Origin: Sodalis sp. CWE
Lineage (GTDB): Bacteria > Pseudomonadota > Gammaproteobacteria > Enterobacterales > Enterobacteriaceae
Reading direction: 5' to 3'
Length of the DNA stretch: 64,000 bases
NCBI RefSeq assembly: GCF_019646055.1
Contig: NZ_JAESFE010000001.1
Coordinates: 450,466 to 514,465 of the forward strand
Shown piece by piece: positions 32,960 to 42,577 of this stretch. The position numbers were made by a program, and so were the translations under genes. The number at the start of each line of letters is the position of its first letter. Within the stretch, counting starts at the first letter, position 1. The notes beneath the pieces were generated by a model. That model did no database searches and was not told the origin of the DNA. It saw only the letters and a program-made list of their open reading frames with translations.

Positions 32960-34795
32960 GTGATTGATAGTTCTTTTAATGCTAAAAAATTTTTGAGTAC
33001 CTTAACTAGTCAATCTGGTGTCTACAGTATGTATGATGCGTTCGGTAAAGTAATTTATGTAGGCAAAGCTAAAAATTTAAAAAAACGTTTATCCAGTTAC
33101 TTTCGTCTAAACATTTCCAATCGAAAAACAGAAGTCTTAGTAAAAAATATTCACCATATTGATATTGCCGTTACTCATACAGAAACTGAAGCACTCTTGC
33201 TTGAGCAAAACTATATTAAGGTACATCGACCAAAGTATAATGTACTGTTACGTGATGATAAATCTTATTCTTTTATTTTTCTTAGCGAAGAGCAACACCC
33301 TCGCCTTGTACTACATCGAGGACCTAAACGTGCAAAGGGAGATTACTTCGGGCCATTTCCTAACAATTATCTAATAAAAGAAACATTATCCTTATTAAAA
33401 AAGATGTTTCCTATTCGTCAATGCAACGATAATACTTATAGAAACCGTTCACGTCCATGCTTACAATATCAAATTGGGCATTGCTTGGGACCTTGCATAA
33501 AAGGATTAGTTAGTGATGAAGAGTATAAACAGCAAGTAGAATATGTACGTTTATTCTTGTTAAACAAAGATCAACAGGTACTTAATAAACTTGTAGAAAA
33601 AATGGATATCGCTAGTCGTACTCTAAAATTTGAAGACGCAGCTTATATACGTGATCAAATAAAAACAGTAAAGCAAGTAACAGAAAAACAATATGTCTCT
33701 GGAGAAAAAGCAGATCTCGATGTTATTAGTATTTCCTTTAATAATGGAATCGCTTGTATGCATGTACTTTTTATTCGAGAGGGAAAAATGATAGGCAACC
33801 AAAATTTTTTTCTAAAAACACCAATTATCGCCGAATCATCAGAAATCAAACAAACATTTATCAGTCAATTTTACTTATATCAAAACCAAAAACAATTTTT
33901 GCCTTTAAAAATTTTATTAGACTTTTCTTTTCCTGAGAGGAAACTTTTTTCATCACTTTTAAGCAAACAAGCCGGTAAAAAAATTTGTATTGAAACCTCC
34001 GCCAAGGGAGATAACGTTTCTTATTTGAAACTAGCTCGTATAAACGCTGAGGCAGGGTTAATTACAGAATTAGCTCAATCTTCCACAATGCATTACCGAA
34101 TGTTGTCTTTATCAAAAGTATTAGGTGTCAAAAAAATTAATCGAATTGAATGTTTTGACGTTAGCCATATCATGGGAGAACAAACTGTCGCTTCCTGTGT
34201 AGTTTTTAATAAAGACGGTCCAGTACGCTCAGAGTGTCGCCATTATAATATAAAACATATTATTCCTGGTGATGATTGCGCTGCAATAGGTAAAGCTTTG
34301 CAGCGTAGGTACAATAGAAATCTAAAAGAAGAAAAAATTCCCGATGTGATAATAATTGATGGAGGAAAAGGACAGTTAGGAATAGCAAAAAAAATTTTTT
34401 CCCAATTAGAGATTTCTTGGGATAAATCTCGCGTAATTTTGGTTAGTATAGCAAAAAGGAAATCTCAAAAGAACAACTTTGAGACATTATTTTTTCAACC
34501 TTATGGAAAAGGATTGACCTTGACAAAAAATTCGTCTGCATTAAATGCAATACAATATATTCGTGATTATGCTCACAACCTTGCTATTACTTTTCATCGT
34601 AAAAAACGCAATAAAGAAAAAAGCACAAGTACGCTAGAATTAATCAAAGGTATTGGGCCAAAAAGAAGACAGTTATTATTAAAATATATGGGCGGACTAC
34701 AATCATTAAGTAATGCCAATATTGAAGATATTACGAAAATTCCTGGAATTTCTCATATCTTAGCATCGAAAATTTTCAATACTTTAAAAAAGTAA
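32960..34795 (+). CDS. uvrC: Excinuclease ABC subunit C
   Basis: UvrC makes both incisions around bulky DNA lesions in nucleotide excision repair with UvrA and UvrB. I chose GTG at 32960, giving 611 residues (E. coli 610), because it aligns [12 protein letters not shown] with the E. coli start; the frame is open to a TTG at 32924. The GIY-YIG nuclease domain is at the N-terminus ([25 protein letters not shown]). A UvrB-binding UVR segment is near 200-235. The RNase H-like nuclease domain keeps its acidic positions in CFDVSH, PGDD and IDGGKGQL, and the histidine in FHRKKR. A helix-hairpin-helix pair ends the protein. pgsA follows, as in E. coli. Confidence 0.96.
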   Translation: MIDSSFNAKKFLSTLTSQSGVYSMYDAFGKVIYVGKAKNLKKRLSSYFRLNISNRKTEVLVKNIHHIDIAVTHTETEALLLEQNYIKVHRPKYNVLLRDDKSYSFIFLSEEQHPRLVLHRGPKRAKGDYFGPFPNNYLIKETLSLLKKMFPIRQCNDNTYRNRSRPCLQYQIGHCLGPCIKGLVSDEEYKQQVEYVRLFLLNKDQQVLNKLVEKMDIASRTLKFEDAAYIRDQIKTVKQVTEKQYVSGEKADLDVISISFNNGIACMHVLFIREGKMIGNQNFFLKTPIIAESSEIKQTFISQFYLYQNQKQFLPLKILLDFSFPERKLFSSLLSKQAGKKICIETSAKGDNVSYLKLARINAEAGLITELAQSSTMHYRMLSLSKVLGVKKINRIECFDVSHIMGEQTVASCVVFNKDGPVRSECRHYNIKHIIPGDDCAAIGKALQRRYNRNLKEEKIPDVIIIDGGKGQLGIAKKIFSQLEISWDKSRVILVSIAKRKSQKNNFETLFFQPYGKGLTLTKNSSALNAIQYIRDYAHNLAITFHRKKRNKEKSTSTLELIKGIGPKRRQLLLKYMGGLQSLSNANIEDITKIPGISHILASKIFNTLKK

Positions 34796-34846
34796 TGATG
34801 TAATTTACTTAGATCTTCATTTTATTCATTGAATTAAAATAGTATC

Positions 34847-35395
34847 ATGCAGCTCAATATACCTACTTGGTTCACCCTGTTTCGCATTTTTATGATTCCA
34901 TTTTTTCTTTTGGCTTTTTATCTTCCATTTCGATGGACGTCGTTTTGTTGTACATTAATTTTTATTTTAGCGGCAATAACAGATTGGTTTGACGGTTTTT
35001 TAGCGCGTCGTTGGAAGCAAACTACCTATTTTGGTGCATTCCTTGACCCTGTTGTTGATAAAATTATGGTAACAATAGCGTTAGTTCTAATTATTGAACA
35101 TTTTCATTCGTGGTGGATTACATTACCTGCGGCGACAATGATTGCTAGAGAAATTATTATTTCTGCATTACGTGAATGGATGGCAGAAATAGGTAAACGA
35201 AGCAACATGACAGTTTCTTGGGTTGGTAAAATAAAGACTACAGCACAAATGTTCGCTTTAGTAACATTATTATGTCGGTCAAACGGTCTTGTTTTCGAAA
35301 TAGGAATTGCTACATTACATATTTCGGCTATACTAACATTTTTTTCTATGTTTCAATATTTATATGCCGCTAGGCGAGATTTATTCAAAAAATAA
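34847..35395 (+). CDS. pgsA: CDP-diacylglycerol-glycerol-3-phosphate 3-phosphatidyltransferase
   Basis: PgsA is an inner-membrane enzyme that makes phosphatidylglycerophosphate, the committed step to phosphatidylglycerol and cardiolipin. The 182 residues equal the E. coli length. The CDP-alcohol phosphotransferase motif is complete: D46, D49-G50, A53-R54, G63, D67 and D71. Four or more membrane segments are visible. PgpC (23.9 kb) would remove the phosphate from its product. It lies 51 bases after uvrC, and the tRNA pair that follows it in E. coli is also kept. Confidence 0.97.
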   Translation: MQLNIPTWFTLFRIFMIPFFLLAFYLPFRWTSFCCTLIFILAAITDWFDGFLARRWKQTTYFGAFLDPVVDKIMVTIALVLIIEHFHSWWITLPAATMIAREIIISALREWMAEIGKRSNMTVSWVGKIKTTAQMFALVTLLCRSNGLVFEIGIATLHISAILTFFSMFQYLYAARRDLFKK

Positions 35396-36002
35396 AAATA
35401 ATTCGTTTTAAAAAATCAAAGAAATAATTTGACAAAAAAATTTTCTTATAAAGAAAAAAATACTAAACTATACCCTAATTTTATTTTCTTTCTTTTTAAG
35501 AAAAGCTTAACATATATAAGATACAAAAATTTAACAAATGAACTATTCTTTTTTTTATCATAATAACTACTAATTTTAATTGGTTTAAAAAATTATCTTT
35601 CTTATAAAAAGAATATCCTAGTATAAGTATTAAAATTTGTTCAATTGTAGCATTTTCATAAATGAATATATCTCGTACGATTAATTATGTAAAACCGATA
35701 TAAACCAAATAATTAAGATGTAAAATTTGTTAAAAAGTTAAATATTTATCTATGAATGTCTTACAGAAATTTTTAAAATATGAAAAATAGTAGCTTTTAA
35801 ATTTGAACTGTTTATGTTTATAATATTTTCATCCAAAATATATATAACGTACTTTATTTTGAACAAGATTTTTGCTATCTTTTGACAATTCAAAATTTTT
35901 TCTTATGAATTGTTTCTGACTCACTCTTTATTGAACGACACTAGCAAATTAGTATCCTTATAAAACTATATTAAATTTTAATTAATTAAAAAAATTTTTA
36001 AA
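35396..36002. other. Spacer between pgsA and tRNA-Cys (glyW missing)
   Basis: E. coli has the tRNA-Gly gene glyW here; no tRNA-like cloverleaf is visible. Two hairpins with arms TTTTCTT and AAGAAAA (35441-35457) and TTTCTT and AAGAAA (35489-35503) lie 45-110 bases after the pgsA stop. Confidence 0.55.
35882..35909 (+). promoter_or_regulatory. Possible promoter for the tRNA-Cys/tRNA-Leu pair
   Basis: A perfect -35 TTGACA at 35882 is followed after 16 bases by TATGAA at 35904-35909. It would start RNA about 85 bases before tRNA-Cys. The -10 is imperfect, so this is a tentative call. Confidence 0.3.
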
Positions 36003-36075
36003 GGCGCATTGGCAGAGTGGTCATGCAGCGGATTGCAAATCCGCCCACACCCCGGTTCGAGTCCGGGATGCGCCT
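36003..36075 (+). tRNA. cysT: tRNA-Cys(GCA)
   Basis: The acceptor stem GGCGCAT pairs with ATGCGCC, and the discriminator is T, the identity base for cysteine. The anticodon stem GCGGA/TCCGC holds the loop TTGCAAA with anticodon GCA at 36035-36037. The T-arm CCCGG/CCGGG with TTCGAGT is intact. CCA is not encoded. It lies 14 bases before tRNA-Leu, as in the E. coli glyW-cysT-leuZ cluster. Confidence 0.97.
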
Positions 36076-36089
36076 GTAATTTCTCATAT

Positions 36090-36171
36090 GCCCGGGTGGT
36101 GAAATGGTAAACACAAGGGACTTAAAATCCCTCGGCTGTCAGCTTTACGAGTTCAAGTCTCGTCCCGGGTA
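36090..36171 (+). tRNA. leuZ: tRNA-Leu(UAA)
   Basis: The acceptor stem GCCCGGG pairs with CCCGGGT, and the discriminator is A. The anticodon stem AGGGA/TCCCT holds anticodon TAA at 36123-36125. The long variable arm and the T-loop TTCAAGT are class II features. It reads UUA and UUG, likely the main leucine codons in this AT-rich genome. CCA is not encoded; the next bases are TTA. Confidence 0.97.
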
Positions 36172-36675
36172 TTATAATATTTGCTTTTTCCTTTTTTCTT
36201 TTTTCTAGATTAATAATTAACAGATTTATTCATGAAAGCGCATAGTAACGCGTGCTTAAAACATTGTAATCAATAATTGCTTTATTTATGTAAATTCTGT
36301 TTACTTTTAAAAACCGAAAAATGTAAAAATGATAATTTTTGATCTTTAATTAAACACTCTCCTTTAAATAAGATAGTAATATCAAAAACATTTTTTGATC
36401 TAAAATATTCATTATTTTAGAAACTAATTTAAAAATTTGAATTTTTTTATTCCTGTAAATAAAATTTAAGATTCTTTAACAAAGAAATGAGCTCCTACTT
36501 TTTATTTCAAACTAATGTTTTTTGTTTATCTTTTCTATAAAATGAAATTAATAGAGATTAGTCCTTCTTAATAAGAAGGAATCCTGATTAAGTTTTATAC
36601 TTTTAATAAGTATAAGTATTTTATAAGTAAAAATAATTAAAAAATACCAAAGGTTCTCTTTTTATAAGAAGCAGA
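36172..36675. other. Spacer between tRNA-Leu and ldtB
   Basis: Holds no gene. Two perfect palindromic hairpins are visible: 36562-36580 (arms TCCTTCTT and AAGAAGGA) and 36597-36613 (arms ATACTT and AAGTAT). Both lie 60-115 bases beyond the ldtB stop. Confidence 0.5.
36562..36580. other. Near-perfect palindrome downstream of ldtB
   Basis: TCCTTCTTA and TAAGAAGGA surround one central A, giving about eight paired bases around a short loop. A terminator role for the convergent ldtB and tRNA transcripts is possible, but no U run follows on either strand. Confidence 0.4.
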
Positions 36676-37656
36676 TTAATTAATCACATTTTTATTTTTG
36701 CTGCTTTTTTTACTGATATCTTCTGGCATTCCAGAACGGCGACGTAACGCTTTATCAACATCTACTTGATTTATGTCAAAATTTTCCAAAAATTCTCTAA
36801 TTTCACTAGAGATAAAAATCGGTATTTGTTCATTAGAATCAAACTGCTCTTGAGTAGAAGAAAGAGGATTATGCACTTCTATATAAAAAGTATTATTTGG
36901 TTCTATTGTTGTTTTTATTGGTTCGTTAATAAATTGAACACGGGTTCCAATTGGAACATGATCGAATAGATATTTAATATCCTTAGCTCTTAGACGGACA
37001 CAACCATGACTTACTCGTAATCCAATTCCGAAATTAGCATTAGTGCCATGAAGTGCGTATAAACGACCAACATATAGTGCATGTAATCCCATCGGGTTAT
37101 TTGGTCCAGCTGGAAAAATTTTTGGTAATGTCTCATTATATTTTAAATACTCTTTACGCATAGCTTGCGTTGGAGTCCAAGTGGGGTTATTTTTCTTACG
37201 CTGTACTGACGTTATCCAATTAGAGGGTGTTTCTGTACCAACTTCACCGATGCCAATTGGCAACACAACTACCTTATTAGTATTTTTTGGATAAAAAAAT
37301 AGCCGCATTTCCGCGTTATTAATTATAATCCCTTCATGTACTGTGTTTGGTAAAATCAATTGTTTCGGAATAATTATCTTGGTACCTGGGATAGGTAGAT
37401 ATACATCTATTCCTGGATTAGCTTCAAGTATATTGCTAAGTCCAACTTGAAACTGATTAGCAAAGTACTCAAGTGAATGTTTATTTCCATCTGGAATGGT
37501 AATTTGTAAGTTTTCTCCTATTAAACGACTTTTTTCTTTTGGCAATGAATAAATAACTGCTATGGTAGATTGGCTATAGATGACTATTAATAATACTAAA
37601 CTGAGTAGTGAAAATATTCTCTTTCTTTTAAAGAAAGAAGTGCTAAATAAAATCAT
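36676..37656 (-). CDS. ldtB: L,D-transpeptidase (YbiS/LdtB-like)
   Basis: L,D-transpeptidases of this group attach Braun lipoprotein to peptidoglycan in the periplasm. The 326 residues start with a basic stretch (FFKRKR) and a hydrophobic signal segment at about 14-34. A LysM-like region near 60-100 ([11 protein letters not shown]) follows. The YkuD catalytic domain shows [20 protein letters not shown] near 207-226, with the nucleophilic cysteine in SHGC. From memory it resembles YbiS more than ErfK or YcfS ([19 protein letters not shown]), so the exact paralogue is less certain than the family. A lysine-rich tail extends the C-terminus. A perfect hairpin at 37621-37637 lies within its signal-peptide codons. 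Confidence 0.9.
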   Translation of the reverse strand: MILFSTSFFKRKRIFSLLSLVLLIVIYSQSTIAVIYSLPKEKSRLIGENLQITIPDGNKHSLEYFANQFQVGLSNILEANPGIDVYLPIPGTKIIIPKQLILPNTVHEGIIINNAEMRLFFYPKNTNKVVVLPIGIGEVGTETPSNWITSVQRKKNNPTWTPTQAMRKEYLKYNETLPKIFPAGPNNPMGLHALYVGRLYALHGTNANFGIGLRVSHGCVRLRAKDIKYLFDHVPIGTRVQFINEPIKTTIEPNNTFYIEVHNPLSSTQEQFDSNEQIPIFISSEIREFLENFDINQVDVDKALRRRSGMPEDISKKSSKNKNVIN

Positions 37657-38038
37657 TTATACAGACTAATAAGTATAAATTTTTAATAAAAAATGAGATT
37701 TTTTTGTATAAATAATATAAATTAAAAATAATCAACATGATTTAGTAATCAATAACGCATAATCGAAAATTTTGTTCAGAAAACCAAAATAACTATAAAA
37801 ATTGATAACTTTAAATAAAGTTTATGAATCGCAAAATGAATGAGCTATGTTTTTATATCTATTATTACTTAATCTCCTAGTAATTTTAATTAATTACTTC
37901 AACAATGCAAAAAAAACTTCTTAATATCTGTGATAACAGAACAAATTCAGGAACCTGATTAGTTATCTAGTGATTAATAATATTGTTCAAAAATCTTCAT
38001 TTTAGGCTTTAAAAAAGCGTGATATTTTTAATTTTTAA
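37657..38038. other. Spacer between ldtB and trhO
   Basis: About 380 bases of AT-rich sequence; I see no gene or clear structure in it. Confidence 0.45.
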
Positions 38039-39010
38039 TCAAAGTCTCTCTTTTAGAGAAACAGGAAAAAATATTTTTTCTTTACAGAGGACACTACAAC
38101 AATTCAAATAATTTTTAGTGCAAATATTGCATTGAATAAATAACAGATTGCATTGCTGATTATAGCAATTAACATATCTATCGCATAAGGAATTACATTG
38201 ACGACAATGAGAGATGATATCTGTGGTAACACGTTCACTTAATCGCTCATCAAAAACAAAATTCTTACCAATAAATCTTACTGGTAATTTTTTTTTCCAT
38301 GCACGACGTACATATCCAATAATTCCACCGTCTATCTGAAATACATTCTTAAAACCATTGTATCGCATCCATGCACTAGCTTTTTCACAACGTATTCCTC
38401 CTGTACAATATAAAATTATTTTTTTATCTTTTTTATTTTTTAGCCTTTCTACAACCATTAATAATTTTTCACGAAATGTATTCGAGGGAATCTCAATAGC
38501 CCGATCAAAATGTCCTATCTCATATTCGTAATGATTACGTACATCAATCAGTAATACTTGTGGATCGGCCATCATAGCATTAACTTCTTCTGCTTTTAAA
38601 TAATAACCAACATTTTTTGGATTAAAATTTGGATCATTGATCCCATCTGCTAAGATTTTTTTTCTTACCTTTAAACGTAATTTCGAAAAAGAGTTATTAT
38701 TATTTTCTAAAGCAACATTTATTCGAATATCTTTTAATTGTGGATGAAACTTATATAAGGTTGTACGAAATTTGTTAAAATAAATTCGAGGTACACTAAT
38801 TTGTGCATTAATTCCTTCGAAAGCTACATAGATACGACCGAGAATGTGTAAAGCAGTGAACACACGGTGAAGTTGATCACGAAAATATTGTGGATCTTCT
38901 AAAGCAAAATAATGATAAAAAGAAAGAGTAATTCGTGATATCTTTAAAAAAGAATCTGATTTTATTTCCTTCTTAGGAAGGAGATCATAATACCGTTGTG
39001 TCATAGACAT
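38039..39010 (-). CDS. trhO: tRNA uridine(34) hydroxylase TrhO (YceA)
   Basis: TrhO hydroxylates uridine 34 in certain tRNAs, an oxygen-dependent route to 5-hydroxyuridine. The 323 residues (E. coli 350) contain a rhodanese-like domain with the active loop YCTGGIRCEKASAWM near residues 201-215 and the flanking IDVRNHYEYEIGHF. A cysteine-rich C-terminal region (CRQCNSLC, then CNICTKNYLNC) is typical of the family. Compared with E. coli the disordered C-terminal tail is cut short. It is divergent from lpxL, its E. coli neighbour. Confidence 0.94.
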   Translation of the reverse strand: MSMTQRYYDLLPKKEIKSDSFLKISRITLSFYHYFALEDPQYFRDQLHRVFTALHILGRIYVAFEGINAQISVPRIYFNKFRTTLYKFHPQLKDIRINVALENNNNSFSKLRLKVRKKILADGINDPNFNPKNVGYYLKAEEVNAMMADPQVLLIDVRNHYEYEIGHFDRAIEIPSNTFREKLLMVVERLKNKKDKKIILYCTGGIRCEKASAWMRYNGFKNVFQIDGGIIGYVRRAWKKKLPVRFIGKNFVFDERLSERVTTDIISHCRQCNSLCDRYVNCYNQQCNLLFIQCNICTKNYLNCCSVLCKEKIFFPVSLKERL

Positions 39011-40192
39011 GATGATGATTTCTAATCAAAAATTTTTGATGTATTATATAGAAAAAAATCAATATAGATATATGTATCACTGTATATTTCAAGTTTATAA
39101 TGAAAGATATTTCATATTTCATTAATTAAATTAAATTTAATAATTTTTAAATCAATCTTTTTCTCTTCTAAGAAAAACATCTTTTTAAAGTTTAAAAAAT
39201 AATTGTGAATATGTTAAAAATGGTATTAGCGAAATCATGACTTCAAAACTGAAGGTTATTTATTTAACAAAAATTATATAAGTAATTCACTTATTTAATT
39301 TTTTTTGTTATAAAATTAATTTTTCAATAAAAATATACATAAAAACATGAAGCAGTTTACTTATCTTTATTCAAGATAAATGATTAGGATGGGAAGTTCT
39401 TTTTAAGAAATTCTAAGTTTTTCAAAAATTATTCTGTATTAAAAAAGATCATACTATTAAGTATCAACCCTAAACTTGTTTGAAAAGGATTAATTTAATA
39501 AAGGAAACGGGGTATCAGTTTGATCCTATTTAATATTATTTCTCCTCCTCTCCTTAAAATAAATACTTTATTTCTGTTAGATTACTAAACGTCATATAGT
39601 GAATCTTAAGATTGAACTCATTTCTAATAATGAAATAGTAAAAAAATATTTTTTTTACTTACATAAACATATAGTTAATTTAATTAATATTATTTGATCA
39701 TGGATCAAATCGGTTAGATAACTCTACTCGGAGTTAAATTGATATTTTTTATATTGACACATTTTTATTTTAAAAATGTATGTTTATATAACAGTACAAT
39801 TTCTATTGACTTAAACATACTTTGGTTCGCGTGGCCACAACTTTCCATAATAGTTAGGAAGAAAATACTACTATCGCTTCTAAAGATTGTAAAACGCAAT
39901 CATTATTGTTGTTTCTAAATAACAATAATAACATCCTTTACATAACTAACGATAATATATAATTTTTTAATAAAACTGATTAATATGATTAATTAAAAAA
40001 TTAAAACAATTTTATTGTTGCCTTTGATATAAAAATTTTATGAAATTATAGAATTTTTTGATTGATTAATGTTAACTCATTGAAAGTAAATTTCAATAGT
40101 ATTCTATATTAGCTTATTTTATTTTTTTTGCTGAAAGTCTAGAAAATAATGTCAATCATGAATAATTCGTACATGTAAATTACCAATGAAAC
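39011..40192. other. Gene-free stretch between trhO and lpxL (divergent starts)
   Basis: No gene in about 1180 bases. Two hairpins lie close together: 39361-39379 (TTATCTT and AAGATAA) and 39397-39409 (TTCTT and AAGAA). TTGACA at 39754 has no matching -10 at normal spacing. Promoters for both genes must be here but cannot be fixed. Confidence 0.5.
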
Positions 40193-40213
40193 ATGAATAA
40201 AATAATAATGGAT

Positions 40214-41137
40214 ATGAATGCACTTCCTGTTTTTCGCTGTTCTTTATTACATCCACGTTACTGGTTAACGTGGATAGGTATTGCAATAATGTATCTTTTA
40301 ATGTTGCTACCTTATCCAATTCTTCACATATTAGGCATTCGATTAGGACGACTTGCTATGTACTTTATGCGCTATAGGAAAGAAATTATACGTCGTAATT
40401 TGCGGTTATGTTTCCCAACTATGTCCACAAAAGAACAAGATGTGCTTCTAAAAAAGAATTTTGAATCTGTTGGCATGGGATTAATTGAAACAGGCATAGC
40501 TTGGTTTTGGCCTAATTGGCGCATTAAACGTTGGGTATCTATTGTCGGATTGGAACATATTGCTAATATTCGAATAAAAAATAAAGGAATACTGCTTATT
40601 GGTATACATTTTCTTACTCTTGAGTTAGGTGCACGAATTTTTGGGATGTATAATCCTGGCATTGGGGTTTACCGTCCTAACAACGATCCATTGTTAAATT
40701 GGTTGCAAACTTGGGGACGCATGCGATCCAACAAATCTATGTTAGATCGTTCAGACATTAAAGGTATGATTCGTGCTTTGAAAAATGGTGATATTATTTG
40801 GTACGCACCAGATCACGACTATGGACCAAAAAGTAGTGTGTTTGTTCCATTATTTTCTGTTCCACGAGTTGCAACTACTTCTGGCACTTATTTACTAGTT
40901 AAAGCAGCAAAACCAGCAGTAATTCCATTTATTCCTCGACGCTTACCTCATGGTAAAGGATACGAACTAATAATTTTACCAAATGAAAAAAATATACCGT
41001 TAAGTAGTAATATTGAAACCGCTCGTTATATGAATAAGATAGTAGAAAAAATTATATTATCTGCTCCAGAACAATATATGTGGTTTCATCGAAGATTTAA
41101 GACTAGGCCTCCAGGAGAGTTTTCTCTATACCATTAA
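40214..41137 (+). CDS. lpxL: Lipid A lauroyl acyltransferase LpxL
   Basis: LpxL (HtrB) adds laurate to Kdo2-lipid IVA at the inner membrane, a late step of lipid A synthesis. The acyltransferase motif is HFLTLE, with H132 and E137 when counted from the ATG at 40214, the E. coli numbers; this is why I chose that start (307 residues). In-frame ATGs at 40193 and 40208 would add seven or two residues, and none has a clear ribosome site. A membrane segment occupies about residues 16-40. [10 protein letters not shown] and the C-terminal [10 protein letters not shown] are diagnostic. It implies that the cell still makes acylated lipid A. Confidence 0.96.
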   Translation: MNALPVFRCSLLHPRYWLTWIGIAIMYLLMLLPYPILHILGIRLGRLAMYFMRYRKEIIRRNLRLCFPTMSTKEQDVLLKKNFESVGMGLIETGIAWFWPNWRIKRWVSIVGLEHIANIRIKNKGILLIGIHFLTLELGARIFGMYNPGIGVYRPNNDPLLNWLQTWGRMRSNKSMLDRSDIKGMIRALKNGDIIWYAPDHDYGPKSSVFVPLFSVPRVATTSGTYLLVKAAKPAVIPFIPRRLPHGKGYELIILPNEKNIPLSSNIETARYMNKIVEKIILSAPEQYMWFHRRFKTRPPGEFSLYH

Positions 41138-42573
41138 CTTCTTATAAGAATCTAATTACCTTTTATTTTTTATTCTATAGAGAATAGACCATTTTGCAAA
41201 ATGTGTTTCTGTCCTAAAAAAAGACTATTTCAGCAATTTTTAAAATTATTTAAGTTTAATACAACAACACACTTTACTCTAGCAACTAGAAATTAGTTCT
41301 TTTATAAAAAAATTTTGGCAGTAAAGAAAGATAATGTAAAAAAAAGACGTAACAAACTTCTCCTATAACGAAAAATGAAAAAATTAAGATGATCATAGTT
41401 TTTTTAATTTAGCAAAAACTATAAATGTGCAGATTAAAAAAATTAGCGTAGAAATTAGAAAGATTGTTTCAATCAATGTTTTGTTGAACAAAACAAACGA
41501 AATTATAACTGCAATCTAATTATCAATTAAATACTTAAAAATATGCTAAATTTGTTAGAATAAACATCCTATCATTAGGAAAGGAAAAACAAAAAAGCCG
41601 GAGCTGACGATTTTTTCTGCAATGTGTCTACTAGCACAGATCCTTGATCAGAAAAAAAGTAGTTTCTTCGCTCCAAACATTGATCGATGGTAGCAATGAA
41701 AGTTATATGTAAGGGTATAGACATCTTGGTTATCGATGCTGGCATAATATTTAGATTTTAAAAAAATTTAAAATTTTTTAAAAAAGTCTATCCGTGTTGT
41801 TTAAATAAAAAAACATCAATGTAGCAACATAAACTATTTGATAGTGTAGTTTTTCTATATAGACAGGTTTTTTTCTTTCTATAGGAATAGAAAATTTTTT
41901 TATTATATCTTTCTTTAAAAAGAATAGCTCAAAAAGAATCAAATACTACTTCAGTAGTTACAGAAATACTTATTGAAATAATAACATTACTATTATTGAT
42001 TTACTCAAAACATTTTATCAATCTATCTGTTGTATAATTTGAAATATACATTCCCTTTTTTTTAGAAACTGTATTATTCCGATGTATATTGAAATAGATT
42101 CAAATGAATTGTTCCTATTAACAAAATTTATTTTTGTATTATCTTTCCTGTTTAATAGCATTATTGGAGTGATTTCAGACATAATGTAATCAACTGAAAA
42201 CATACTTTCTTTCTTAAGAAGAAAATGAAAGGTTTATTCTTTTTTATAGATATTGTTTGAAGCAAAGCTATTTTGTCGATAACCAATACTCATTTTTTTG
42301 TTTATTCCTGCTAATTAAGTTTGATTGTTTAAATCTTTCTTTACTATTATTTGTTTCAGTTGACGTTTTTTTAAAAAGGTGTCCTTGTTGAGAATTGTGA
42401 TTTATTGATTTTTATTTTCTTATTCTTCTTTATGGAAAGAATGATTATTTGCGATGGTTCGTCTATTGCACTAATTTCTGCAAACCTAGATTCTTTAATG
42501 TCTATGTCAGTTATTGTGACTCTTTCTGAAGAATTTTTGGTGGTAGAATATTGTATCAATGAATTATTCGCTT
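41138..42573. other. Gene-free stretch between lpxL and rne (convergent ends)
   Basis: Over 1.4 kb with no recognised gene, lying just downstream of the shortened rne. A 68-codon minus-strand frame (42371-42577) overlaps the rne stop and is described separately. A 61-codon minus frame at 42018-42203 shows no features. A hairpin with arms TTTCTT and AAGAAA is at 42210-42224. Confidence 0.5.
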
Positions 42574-42577
42574 TCAT
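42371..42577 (-). other. 68-codon frame overlapping the rne stop (possible rne tail remnant)
   Basis: The start codon overlaps the rne stop as ATGA on the same strand. The predicted peptide contains NSSERVTITDIDIKESRFAE and a lysine-rich end, a mixed composition unlike the F/L/K/I-rich chance frames elsewhere. It could be the continuation of the RNase E scaffold domain in another frame after a frameshift, a small coupled gene, or chance. I recognise no family. Confidence 0.25.

Noticed and set aside
36676-37656. Calling the L,D-transpeptidase ErfK (LdtA) or YcfS (LdtC)
   Set aside because: Several segments resemble YbiS (LdtB) more closely as I remember those sequences, though the paralogue assignment is not certain.
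39754-39791. TTGACA upstream of lpxL, and further TTGACA matches at 32037, 32644, 35429 and 56958
   Set aside because: No acceptable -10 element at 16-18 bases for any of them.
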